Assembly: GCA_031761405.1 (NCBI GenBank)
Contig: JASEVX010000007.1
Span: 28,174,859 to 28,238,858 of the forward strand
Direction of reading: 5' to 3'
DNA length: 64,000 nt
Source of the DNA: Serripes groenlandicus
Lineage: Eukaryota; Mollusca; Bivalvia; Cardiida; Cardiidae
In this document: piece after piece, positions 1 to 12,500 of the stretch
How positions within the stretch are numbered: the first letter of the stretch is position 1
Layout: each line of letters starts with the position of its first letter
Notes under the pieces: model-generated
Told to the model about the DNA's origin: nothing
The model's database searches: none
The model's input: the letters and a program-made list of their open reading frames with translations, nothing else
Made by a program: the position numbers and the translations under genes

Positions 1-107
1 ATCATTTACACTATCTCTGAACTGCTTGGAATTTTCATAGCATTACATCAAGAATTCCCAATACATAACATAATTTAATTTGAGCGGTGCTCTGTGAAAA
101 CCAGTAT

Positions 108-230
108 TTAGACTTTTGCAATCAGTGTAGAACCAGATCAGCCTGTGCATCTGTGCAGTATAATCTGGGTTTGCACCATTCTATAAAAGTCATAGAAGTT
201 GAAGAAACTTCTGAAAAAAAAATTCTGTTT
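108..230 (+). repeat. Dispersed repeat of the CAGTGTAGAACCAGATCAG type
   Basis: A CAGTGTAGA(A/T)CCAGATCA start followed by a GCACCATTCTATAAAAG-like stretch. Related diverged copies are near 4000-4090, 4640-4715 and 12800-12890. Confidence 0.5.
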
Positions 231-464
231 GGATGGGATAGCATGGATGCGAAGGCAGATATTTATTTGACCCTTTATCTTTTTATAAATGAGAAATTAA
301 TCATTAAATAGAGTTGAAAACATTGTGGCAAAAGGGAAAATATTTTGAATTTTCTAGAAATAATATTATTTTCCCAAAGATGTTCACAATGATACAAACA
401 TAAATTCGAAGTCTTGAAGGAGTTTTGTTTTATGACTTTTAAAGATGAATGCCTTTTTTTGTAG

Positions 465-516
465 GTGCAGAACAAAATAATACACCGAACTCGAGGAATC
501 AATCCACAGATCAAGG
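465..516 (+). CDS. MTMR14: MTMR14 exon (first seen in window, tentative)
   Basis: A 52-base exon after a TTTTTTTGTAG acceptor, ending in GG before a GTTAGT donor. Its phase joins the next exon as Gly (GG+T), giving a polar stretch just before the DxxDRVRG segment, where vertebrate MTMR14 also has a poorly conserved polar linker. The donor is weak, so this exon needs transcript support. Confidence 0.5.
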
Positions 517-3500
517 GTTAGTAAACAAAACTTACATGTGGTGTTCATATCATGCTAAGAAAAACTGCTGATTTTTAATCATTTGCCTGATATGCAATTC
601 TTTTAACCCTTTTCCTCATACAACAATTCTGCAGCAGACGACTTTGAACGTATTTTGTCAAAACATAGAAAATAACCTATGACAAAAAGTGGAAAACATT
701 GTGGCAAAAGGAGAAATTGCACGTTTTGTGCAATTTCTTCTTTTGTCACTATGTTTTCAAAAAGCTGTCTGCTGCAGAGGCGTCCAAAAGCATTTATATG
801 AGGGAAAGGGTTAATCAAACAAAAGTGGGAGAAGAGTTTGACATGTATGGAAAGTTATACAATTTAATTTGAACTAAAGCTTCAAATGTTGTTAGTACAT
901 TGTTTACAAAGGTCATCTACTGTATAGGTATCATGAGTAATATGCATAGATCTGTAACGATAAAATGATCAAAATCTATGGGGACAAAATTTCAATTATT
1001 CTATTCCTAAAAAGAACTACTATTTAATGGCATCTATGAAAGAGTATAATTGAAATTTTTGAAAAAGCCAAAACATAGTTTATAACCAAGATTATTAATT
1101 CAAAATAATATTATAGGCATTTTTGTCATGAAATAATTTGACTCTGTCTGTGTTATTAACCCTTTCCTTGATAAAGATGATTACAAACAGAATTAGAAAA
1201 AGCAAACAGTTTTCCTGTTTCCAAAATGTTATGAAACTGAAATAAAAATAATTTGTTCAAAGTTTTAGATATGTCAATGAAATTTGTAGTTGTTTAAAAA
1301 GTAGAGGGGAAAATTTATGTATAATTAAATTCAGAAATGATTAATGAAAGAAATGATATAAAATAGTTATGTCTGATGATTATAAAGATATTTGGTAAAT
1401 TCATCGTAACTTTAAATGTTATTACTGTTTTCAGTGACATGCATGATCGAGTGAGGGGCCAAGATATCAGTCTGTTACGAACATATTCTATTAAATATAT
1501 TGTGGATCTAATGGTAGAGAAGAAAAAAGTCAAATTCATGATGAAGTAAGTTTGATCCAAGCTAGTCTGTTATGCTAACCCTAGAGCTCAAAAACAACTT
1601 GTTAAGATATTTTATGCACCTATCTCCAAAAATATTGTTTGGGCATTTTGCTATGCATTTGCTTGTTGAATTTTTCTGCACAGTCTTACCTTAGCCTTCA
1701 CTGTCAGTCTTCATGTAAGTCAGCCCTGGCATCTTTTGACAAAAAGATAGAATAGTAAAAAACTAGAACAATAGCCCCATTAGTTTTATGCAAATTTACA
1801 TTTATATGATCCATTTTACGGAGAGACAATAAGAACCAATATATCAACTGACATCATAGCTCATATATATTTCAGTTATGTCCAAGGTAAAAAGGTATGT
1901 CTTGCTGAGCCTCTCTGCAAACATTAAGAACAGCCATATATGTTGGTTTTGTTAAAAAGCTAGAGGTGTATCTCAACTGGGTTCTTATACTGAAATGCCT
2001 TTCTATAATGCCGTAAACACATCTCATTTCTTTGTTTATGTATTTCAGTGTTACATCCTCAGAAAAAGTGGACAAGGAGAACAGATATGGAGAATTCTGT
2101 ATCCTCTCTGTCCCTTACCCAGGTAAATATTTATGAATATTAGTTTTTTGCAAAAAAAACCTTCAATGTGGGGATTTAACCCTTTCCCACTTGTAGACGC
2201 GTCTGCAGCAGACAACTTTTGAGAACATTTGGGCAAAAGCTTTGCTCAAAACAAGCAATTTCTCCTTAGCCACAATGTTTTCAACTCTATTTGATAGTAA
2301 AAGTCATTGATATTGAGATTTCTCATGTTTTTGTCAAGAAAATTTAAAAGTCATCTGCTGCAGAATTGTTGTATGTGGGAAAGGGATAAACTTTTAAAGG
2401 CATGAGATTATTTTGTATTATCTCACTAATAATATAGAACTGGTTAACCAGAATCTGATGAAAACTCAATAGCATGTGTTACCAGCCAATATGTCAGTAA
2501 GTGAAAGCATGATTGATTGACAGAAAGGTGATCCCTGATTGTCTTGGCAGGCAACACAAAAATTATGTTCAATTTCATGAATGAGAGACAGTTAAAGGAA
2601 AAGCGATCCCTAAGTGTTTCCCAGTTAAGGCAGGCGATACAATGACAACTTTCAATTCTAGAGATTAATACTTGTAGAGATAATTAAATTGAAGTTTAAA
2701 GAAGGGTGACCAATTAAGAAGAGTTTTTCAACCGAAAATGAAAGACAAATAAACTGTTATTGTGTCACATGTGTAGGAAGATGATTAGCAGGCATTATTT
2801 AAAGATGTAGTTACTCGTTGATAAGCAGTGCTAAGCATTATTTTAAGATGTAGTTAAGCAGGAGGCCCAATTAAGAAGAGTTTTTCAACCCAAAATGAAA
2901 GACAAATAAACAGTTTTTGTGTCACATGTGTAGCAAGCTGATTAGCAGGCATTATTTAAAGATGTAGTTACTCGTTGATAAGCAGTGCTAAGTACAAACT
3001 GTGAACTCTGAAGTCTGCACAAATTTACTTATTGAGCAGACATGATAGATTTGTTTTTTCCATATAACTCTTTTTATAAACTCTTTTCTAAATTGACCTG
3101 TTGTTAAGGTACTCAATTTCCAGTGAGAAATACTAATAATTGTTTTTCTTTCCATCAGGTTGTGAATTTTTCAAAGAATGGAAAGATAACTCATATTTAG
3201 GAGAGCATATGAAGTTTGACTGGAAGCAGGTAAAGTGTACAATATCAATAAACCTTTCTGTGTTTCATAGTTACTTTCATTAAATGTTCAACTTTACTTG
3301 TGTTTGTGTTGCCTTTCCATTAAGCTTTAATTATTTGGTTTAATCTTGCAGAGCCATAAACCCCACCCAACAGTTGGACATTATATCTTGGTCTTACTTC
3401 TGAATAAACTTCCACTTGGCAGCTCTGTTGTCTACTCACATTGCATGCTTTTTTTTTAAACAATTGCCTACAGACACAAACATGCCATCTTTGCTAGCCA

Positions 3501-6500
3501 AAGGAATTTTATGCTCTTAAATTCTTATTAGATCCCAAAGCCCAATGATGTGTGTACTTCAAATAATCATCTCGGTGAGACGGTTCCTTTGAGCACCCGC
3601 AACATACGGTAAGAATTGGAAATAAGAGAAACATTGCTAACAAAAGACCAGTTTTCTCCTCCTTCTTTGAAGATTGTGATAAATAAGGAAATAGTGGAGG
3701 TTCAGATTAGGTAGGTGAAAATATCGTTTTCATTTCAGGGTTTTGTTGATGCTAGTCTGGACATTCCACCAACTGAAGTTTTACGGCAATTAAACATGAA
3801 CTGGTCACAATATCAGGTATTTTGTTGTCTATATATTTCATTTCATATGCCAATACATGTGATTAAATAGGGTACAATTGGTGTTATATCAATAATTGTC
3901 TAAAGGAACACCTAAAGTGAATATGGTGTGGCATCCAATAGGAAAAATGAATATTGGTGTTAAAAATAAAAATTAAAATGTATTTACCTTCCTTTACTAC
4001 AATTTGTGACCAGTGTAGATCCAGATCAACCTGTCCAATTTAAGGTAGTTTATTTTGCACTGTTTGCCAATTAGTTTTATAAAGTTTCAAGAAAACCTCT
4101 GACAATATATAGATATGTAAAATTATAAAAACATTAAACAGTGTCTAGAATCAGGGATTTTGATCATGGCATCCCAGGTTCGATCCCCTGGGATCCCCAG
4201 TTGTTGCAGTCATGGAAGAGTGTCTTTTGGCAAGATAATTTTTCTAGCCTATTACTGGTTCATTTACCCAGGAATCATGAATAAGTGAGCGGGTGCTGTG
4301 TTATAACTGAAATCATGTTGAAACAGCGTTAAATAACAAATTTTCTAAAAACCGAATAAAGTTTGTTATCGTGTTACCAGTTTGACTCATAGAGTTCACT
4401 TCTCCATAGTCTGTCATGCTTTGACTTTATTTGATGTTTCTTTAAACATTCTTGTTAATTGGTTATATTGTCATTATTTTGAAAAATAAATTTGTTCATG
4501 TAAGTTATGCTCAATAAAACCAAATTAAACATATTTGTGACAAATGTTAAAAAAGATAAAAAAAATCTTGCTGGGCATAAACACTTATCAGATCCAAATT
4601 AATAATTTCAGAAGTTTATGTGACCATTTGATGAACTTTACAGATTGAGATCAATCTGCATGAATGTGTAATGTGATCTGGATTTTACACTGTTCCAAAA
4701 TAGCATAAGGTTAGTTTCTTGGGGCGCAGCTGATTTAAAAAAATTACTCAAATGTTTTTTTCAGAGATGGAATCTGATAGAGTTGACACAAAACTATGTC
4801 AAAATGTTGATTCATCTTGTCACAGAAAGTAAGTGCATAATTAACCCTTTCCCACATGTTGACACATTCAGACTCATCAACAGCAGTCTTGTGAAAAAAT
4901 TGTGGCAATGGAAAAATTGCTCAAAATTTAATACTTTGTAGAACTCTGTTTGCTGTGACATTAGAAAGAAGGTTAAATGGTTGAAATTCTTCTCCTCTGA
5001 ATCTGTTGGTCTCATTTCAAGATAATTTGGCTGAAGTGTTCATTACATTACAATCCACAAAAGCTATTTTGATTTGTTGAAAATCATGGTCACCAGAAGG
5101 AATATGAAATGGAGTGAAATAATAAAAAATTAAAACATTTCTTCACTGAAATGATTTGTCTGATTTCAAGAAAATTTTACAAAAATGTTTCTTAGGTGAG
5201 GCTCATCATTATTTTTGTTGAATACATGGCTGCCTGTTGTTTGTCCTAGTTCCTTTGTGTGCTTAAAGTGTAACCTATGAAAATCTTCTTGTCTTGAAGT
5301 TCTGGATGGATTTCAAAATGATTTTATAGGATTGTTCCCTTGGTGACCTGACCCTGTACAAAGTCTGATTGGATAAAGTTCATTATCATCATAATTGATC
5401 GGACCTGTTTCAATTATTTGCCTATATTGCAGATTCATTCTATGCGAACATTTTAAATTGCATTGATCAGGAATGTGGTGTGAATATTGATCTTGTCTTA
5501 AGGTGCAAATTGTCAGTCGAGTTACCCAGGGCCTCATGATCGTCTCATTATTTAAATTTATGCACATGCATTTGTATTTGGTTGTAGTAATTTGGACAAC
5601 ATTTTAATGCATGCATGTTTGATATTGATATCTTCAAGGATGTCTAGTAATTTTGAATTTAATTTGGTGCATGTTGAATATTGATATTTTCTATTGACAG
5701 GTGACAAAGGGATATTGGTGCACTGTATTTCGGGTTGGGACAGAACTCCTATGTTTATTTCACTCCTAAGGCTGTCTCTCTGGGCAGACGGTGCAATTCA
5801 CAAATCCTTGTCGCCAACAGAAATCCTCTATCTAACTCTGGGGTATGACTGGTATTTGTTTGGGTAGGTGATATGAACTGTTGAGTCTGTAAGATAACGT
5901 GGTTTCCATCCTTGGCACTCAGTACTTAGGGGTTTGCATACCAACTGACTAAATGGATCAATAGTACTTGACATTTACACACAAAAAGGCTGTGATATAA
6001 GTGAAAATTGAAAAATTATTGAAAGTGACATAAGACACCACACAGGAAAATCAGATAAAATCGATTTTGTTTCATCCCAGTTTTGGTATCACAGAAATTG
6101 GTCTGTGAATCAGAGGCCTAATCAATTCTTTCCTACATACAACAAATCAACAGTAGACAACTTTGAGAACATCTAGACAAAAATATAATAATCTTCTATA
6201 ATTGAAAGTTTAAATATTGAATAAAATTGAAAACATTGTGGCTGAAGGATAAAATGCTCATTAGAAGCAATTTCTCCTTATGCCGAGCCCCGGTAGCTCA
6301 GTGGGTAGCAACGCGGGTTGTCAGCTCGACCAACATTCTTTCCGACGTTTGACAAAAGTCACTATGACAAGCGTCATTCGTCTTTCACCAATGAGCTAAC
6401 AGTCTATGTGGAAAAGCAGCCAGTTGCTTGGAGAGTATGTTGTCTGGGGTACTGGTGTGAGTAAACCAGGAAACACTTGAGTAGGTGAACTTGCTGCCTT

Positions 6501-9500
6501 GATATGACTGAAATTGTTTGAAAACGGCGTTAAACACCAATCAATCCTTTTGCCACAATTTTTTCAAAAAAGTGTCAGCTGCAGAGGTGTCAGAAAGTTT
6601 CTGTATTTGGGAAATGGTTAAGGAGGAGTAAACTGACAAATTTTGAGTTTGGAGGTAAAAATAAATAGCCTAGAAAATGTCTTGAATTTCATCATGAAAA
6701 TAGATTTGAAGATCAGCTTGTATTTATGTGAACAGTGTAGACTGTGGTGAGACTGTCTATGCATATGGATCTTAGTTTTATATCAACAAGGAACCTTTCC
6801 ACTTGATCCTGCCCTCTAACCCTTTCCTACATATAACAATTCTGCAGCAGACGACTTTGAAAAGTCAGAAAAAAAAAGGCAGAAATATGTTCTCCATAAA
6901 TGAAATTATAATGATGAAGTTGAGTTGAAAATCATGTAACAAAAGATTTCACCTTTTTCAACAATCTTTTTACAAAGTCGTACAACAAAATCCCAATCTG
7001 GAAAACTATCCAGTTCTCTCAATTCTCAAATTTATTGTGTTTCCTACATTGCATTTATCTTAACCCATTACTTCACATGACTTTTCAAAGGTTGTCTGCT
7101 TTACAATCATCAGACGAACAATTTCAGCAATCTAGGAAACTGAAAGATTTATATTGATAAAGAGTTGAAAACATTGCAATAAAAGGTGAAATTGCTCGTT
7201 TTGAGCAATTTCACCTTTTATTGCCATGTTTTCAAAAGTCGTCTGCAACAGCAGGCGTCAAATGTCGTCTATGTGAAGTAATGGGTTAATCTTCACATTA
7301 TTGTAAGAAGGTGTACTTTTATGCTGGAACCCAGTCTGGTATTGTCCATATCATTGTCTTAAAATTATTTAAATTGTCATTTACCCTTTTCCCAATACCA
7401 CAATTTGCAGCATCAAGGCAAAAATCTGGAAATTCTCTATTGGCTACAGTATATTTGATTTATTAAAATAATTGCTAATCATGAGTGTTTTCCTCAATGT
7501 TCTCAAAAGCCGTCTGCTGCAAATGGGTCAGAATGCATCTTAAAGTGAGAAATGGTAAATTCCTGTCAGGTGTCTCATCAGGTAGTAGGATCCAGATAAG
7601 ATCTTGCTATTTTTGCTATTTAGCTGTTTCTGTCAAATCATGGTTAAAATATTGCCCATTGATTTTTGTTTCCTTTTTCTGATTTCAGGCATAACTTGTC
7701 AGACAGGCTCAGTAAGGGTGAAGAGGTAAAACTTCTTAATTTTATAGAAATGGAGAATGAATAACTATTGAAGATATAATGTTATGCCCCTCTTCAGATA
7801 AGTCATAATGCAGACCTGCGACTGTTTGGCAGTCATCCACAAACTTTGTTCGCTCTCTTACTTGAGCGATCCTTATTAAATCTGCACCAAATCTGGTAAT
7901 AATTTTATTGGGGACAGTCTCTTCCAAGTTTAAAACTCTTGAATAAAGATGAAAACATTGTTGAAAGTTTTATCAATATTTCCTTTTGCTACATGTAGAA
8001 AAAAGGTTAACAATTGCAGATGAAAAATTTATCTTTTTTTTTTCCAGATAATGCTGTTTTGCTTTCATTTTCTCCAGTATATAACATCAGATGAGTTTTC
8101 AGTATCAAATAAAAGGTAAGCATTAAAATGGTCAGTCTATTTTTATACGACCGTTTCTTAAAAACGGTACGTATTATGGTATGGTCATGTCCGTCCCTCC
8201 GTCCGTTCGGGTTTTGCGCACTTTTTAGCTCACCAGAGCACGTAGTGCTCAAGGTGAGTTATTGTGATCGCCTTTTGTCCGTCGTTCATCGTTCGTCGTC
8301 CGTCGTCAACATTTTCTTGTTAATTCACTAGAGGCAACATTTTGCATCCAATCTTTATAAAAGTTTATCAGAACATATATCTCGATCAACTCTAGGCCAA
8401 GTTCGAAACTGGGTCATGTGGGGTCAAAATCTAGGTCACTAGGTCAAATTTAAGGAAAATCTTGTTAACACTCCTGAAGCCGCATTTTTGACTTGAGCAT
8501 GTTGAAACTTTGTCAGAATGTTTGTCTTAGTGATATCTAGGCCAAGTTCGAAAATAGGTCATGTCGGGTCAAAAGCTAGGTCACTAGGTCAAATTGAAGG
8601 AAAATCTTGTTAACACTCTGGAAGCCACATTTTATACTTGACCATGTTGAAACTTTGTCGGAAAGTTTGTCTTGATGATATCTAGGCCAAGTTCGAATAT
8701 GGGTCATGTCCGGTCAAAAAGTAGGTCACTAGGCCAAATTGAAGGAAAATCTTGTTAACACTCTGGAAGCCACATTTTAAACTTGAGCATGTTGAAACTT
8801 TATTAGAAAGTTTGTCTTTTGATATCTAGGCCAAGTTCGAATATGGGTCATGTCCGGTCAAAAACTAGGTCACTAGGCCAAATTTAAGGAAAATCTTGAT
8901 TACACTCTAGAAGCCACATTTCTGGCTTGAGCATGTTGAAACTTTGTCAGAATATTTGTCTAAGTAATAGCTAGGCCAAGTTCGAATATGAGTCATGTCG
9001 GGTCAAAAACTAGGTCACTAGGCCAAATTTAAGGAAAATCTCGTTAACACTCTTGAAGCCGCATTTTAAACTTGAGCATGTTGAAACTTTATCAGAAAGT
9101 TTGTCCTGATGATATCTAGGCCAAGTTCGAATATGGGTCATGTCATGTCAAAAACTAGGTCACTAGACCAAATTTAAGGGAAATCTTGTTAACACTCTGG
9201 AAGCCACATGTTTGGCTTGAGCATGAGAGAGTTATGTCTTAAATAGCCCATTCTCAGGTGAGCGATTCCAGGGCCTCATGGCCCTCTTGTTTCTTACATG
9301 CTTTGAGCTATTGAGCTGAAATTTTGTATAAGGCTTTGTATTGATTGTCACAGATCAAGTTCATATTTCCTGGGATTTCGTCAATTTTTGAATGAGTTAT
9401 GCCCCTTTTTGGATTTAGAATATTTGTCAATTTCTGCATGAGTTACAAAGAAGTTCCTGACGGGCCTATTATGTACCGTTTGCGGTACTCTTGTTTATCT

Positions 9501-12500
9501 TGACCAGGATTTGATCCCTGGTCAGGTCATACCAAAGACTTTAAAAAGGGCTGTAGTGTCTTCCCTCCTAGGTGCCTTAGCGGTGTGGGATAACAGTGTG
9601 ACTGATGTGCAAGTTTCAGGATAAATGTACTGCCAAAACTGGTTATTTTACCCAGGAACCTCGTGTGAGATGATAGAAATAAGTAGTTTAACCCTTTCCC
9701 TCATATAAACACTTTCTGACGCCTCTGCAGCAGAAAGCTTTTTGAAAACATAGTGACAAAAGAAAAGATTGCTCAAAACAAGCAATTTCCTTTTTGCCAC
9801 AATGTTTTCCAATTTTAGTCATAGGTTATCCATTCAATTATAAAGAATTTCTATGTTTTGACAAAATATGTTCAAAGTCGTCTGCTGCAGAATTGTCGTA
9901 TGAGGGAAAGGGTTAATACACCATTCAAACAAAAATCATCATTTAACTCTTTCCCACACACAAAATGAATGATTAATGTTTGATTATTGAATAAATTTGA
10001 AAAAGATCTAATAAAAGAAGAATCTGCTCTTAATCTATTTCTCCATTCATCTCAATGTTTTCAAAAATCGTCTTCTGCAATTGAATCCAAATGCAAAATG
10101 CATCTGCATGTTGGAAGAGGTTATTAAATATTTCTGAAGGCCTTAAATTTTCTTTTTGTACATGTATTTGTTACATTTTGTAGCTATACAAGCTATGAAA
10201 CATGGAAAACACTCTCGGTGCTAAAATATTTCAAGTCAGAACTCAATTTGAGCAATTTTAGAATGATTTTGCTTCTGGCCAATCAAATGATTGAGCATAA
10301 AGTGTAAGCACAGAGAAAAAATAGTTTGAAACCTCAAAGCACTATTTTATAAGCTTTAAGGTTTTAATTGAAATTGTTTATGTTAGAATTAATAATGAAA
10401 CTAAGTAAAGCATACTGCTCCGATTAGTTAACCATATTAGTTAAATATTCAACCCTTTCCCACATGCAGACACATTTTAAGATATCTGCAGTAGACAACT
10501 TTTGAAATAATTGTGACTAAAGGGAAATTGCTTATGTTGAGCGGATTTCCTTTTGCAACAACAATATAGAGCTTTCGAACTGGTGTAATAAAGTCCAGAA
10601 ACAGATAGCCAGGTGAACTTTTTTTACAAGATTCCAATAAATGCGGTTTTACATTAAATGAAATAATTAAACTTAAGCTTTTAGAGATTTTCCATATTAA
10701 TGTTTGTGGGAAAGGGACAACTTTTGCGACAATACTTTCAAGTCTATTAATTAATTATACTTTCTTTTTTTAGAGATTTTCCATATTTTGGTATTTGGGA
10801 AAGGGACAGATAACTAAGAGAAAAGTCATGAACATGTATATATTGATGTATTTGTTTAGTTCCAGGTGCTCCAAGTCCAGTGTAAATAATGTCATTATTA
10901 CAAATGGTACGTAGTTTGATTATTACCGCAGTTAAATATTCTTCAAACATTACACTGTTCAGCAGCCTTTCAACCTTTCATTCAGGCCATATCAGTTTAG
11001 TTGGTAACAAGGAGGGGTTGGCCATCAAGGGGTCATGAGTATGAATCCTATCTGAGGCAACATTCAATGATTGACATAAGTCATTGTCACCAGTTCCACC
11101 AATTGGGCTAGAAACTCTGTTTAACCCTTTCCCTCATATAGACGCGTTCTGACGCCTCTGCAGCAGACAGCTTTTTGCAAACATAGTGACAAAAGAAGAA
11201 ATTGCACAAAACGTGCAATTTCTCCTTTTGACACAATGTTTTCCACTTTTCGTCATAGGTTATCCATTCAATTATGGAGATTTTCTATGTTTTGACGAAA
11301 TACGTTCAAAGTCGTCTGCTGCAGAATCGTATGAGGGAAAGGGTTAAACGTAACCAGTTGCCTGAGAAGAAGTTTTTGTGGAGTACTGGTGTAATAAAGT
11401 CCAGAAACACATAGCCAGGTGAACTGGCCGATGTGATAGAACTAAAATACTGTTGAAAATGACAATTATGTCCATTTAGTTTAATAATTAAATTGTTCCA
11501 ATAATAAAGATGAAAATGTTACGGTCTAAGGAACAAATTCTTTTGCAAACTTTGTCTCTTTTTCCCACAATGTCTACAATTTCTATTCTTTTCTGTAGAT
11601 GTTTTCAAACTGCAGAAGTCAGAAATGTCATAGCAGTTAATTTGTTTATCATTTAACTGACAAAAGTCGTCTGCTTTCAAATGATTGTGAAGAATAGATT
11701 TATTATTATTTATCAATAACAGATTTATAGAAATAATCAAGGATGAGAAAAGTCATATGTACCCACCTATGTTACCATACGTATTGGCATCCTGATAGCA
11801 CCATAAACTCAGCTACGTTTATTTTTCAGCAGGACGTATCTCCCAATTGATGATATAAAATTATTTCATGTACGACATCATTCTATTGATGGTGGTACAT
11901 ATTTACATGTTTTAAACTGTAAATTATTGTTCTTTCATTTAACGGGAGTTTACAATTTTGTTTGGGTATGTTTTCAAAGTCGTCTGCTGCTGAATTGTTG
12001 TATGTGGGAAAGGGTTAACACATATGTGTATATCATTTTTTTCCTTTGAATTTTTGACAAGAACAATTTCCTTCCAAGGTTCTACATGATAAACATGTTG
12101 ATAGTCCTAATCTACCCTAGAAATGCTTAAATACTGTTGTAATCATTTCGAAACACCAATCAAACAAACAAGGTAAATGTATCTTCCATGATGCTTTTAC
12201 GCAAACAACAAATCTAGTGCTGATTCACTTATTTGTTACGTGTGTGTAACTGTCACTTGGCCCTGAATTGTACAACTCTGAAAATGGTTCCTGTTTTCAA
12301 AAAAAAATCTATGCTCTCAAAAAACCTGATTGGTCAATTTCGAACATGAAATTGGTTTTGACCAATTAGATTTATAGTTTTTGAGCCAGATATGGAAACC
12401 ATTTGATAATGAAAGTTCATTGGTACACACATGTAAGTAACCACATGTAAGTAAACTATATGTGATATCTTTAGAACCTACAGGCCTACAGAGTAGGGAT

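Noticed and set aside
6290..6340. tRNA gene start
   Set aside because: The tRNA-like head continues into a SINE body with an AATC tail and target duplication.
8410..9170. Nuclear-receptor response elements (GGTCAxxAGGTCA)
   Set aside because: The motif is part of every unit of a transposon core; no evidence of regulatory use at this site.
10188..10323. Possible MTMR14 exon after TTTTGTAG (open for about 45 codons)
   Set aside because: It resembles no part of the family and ends at a stop or weak donor; exon 11833-11894 satisfies both phases and has some similarity.
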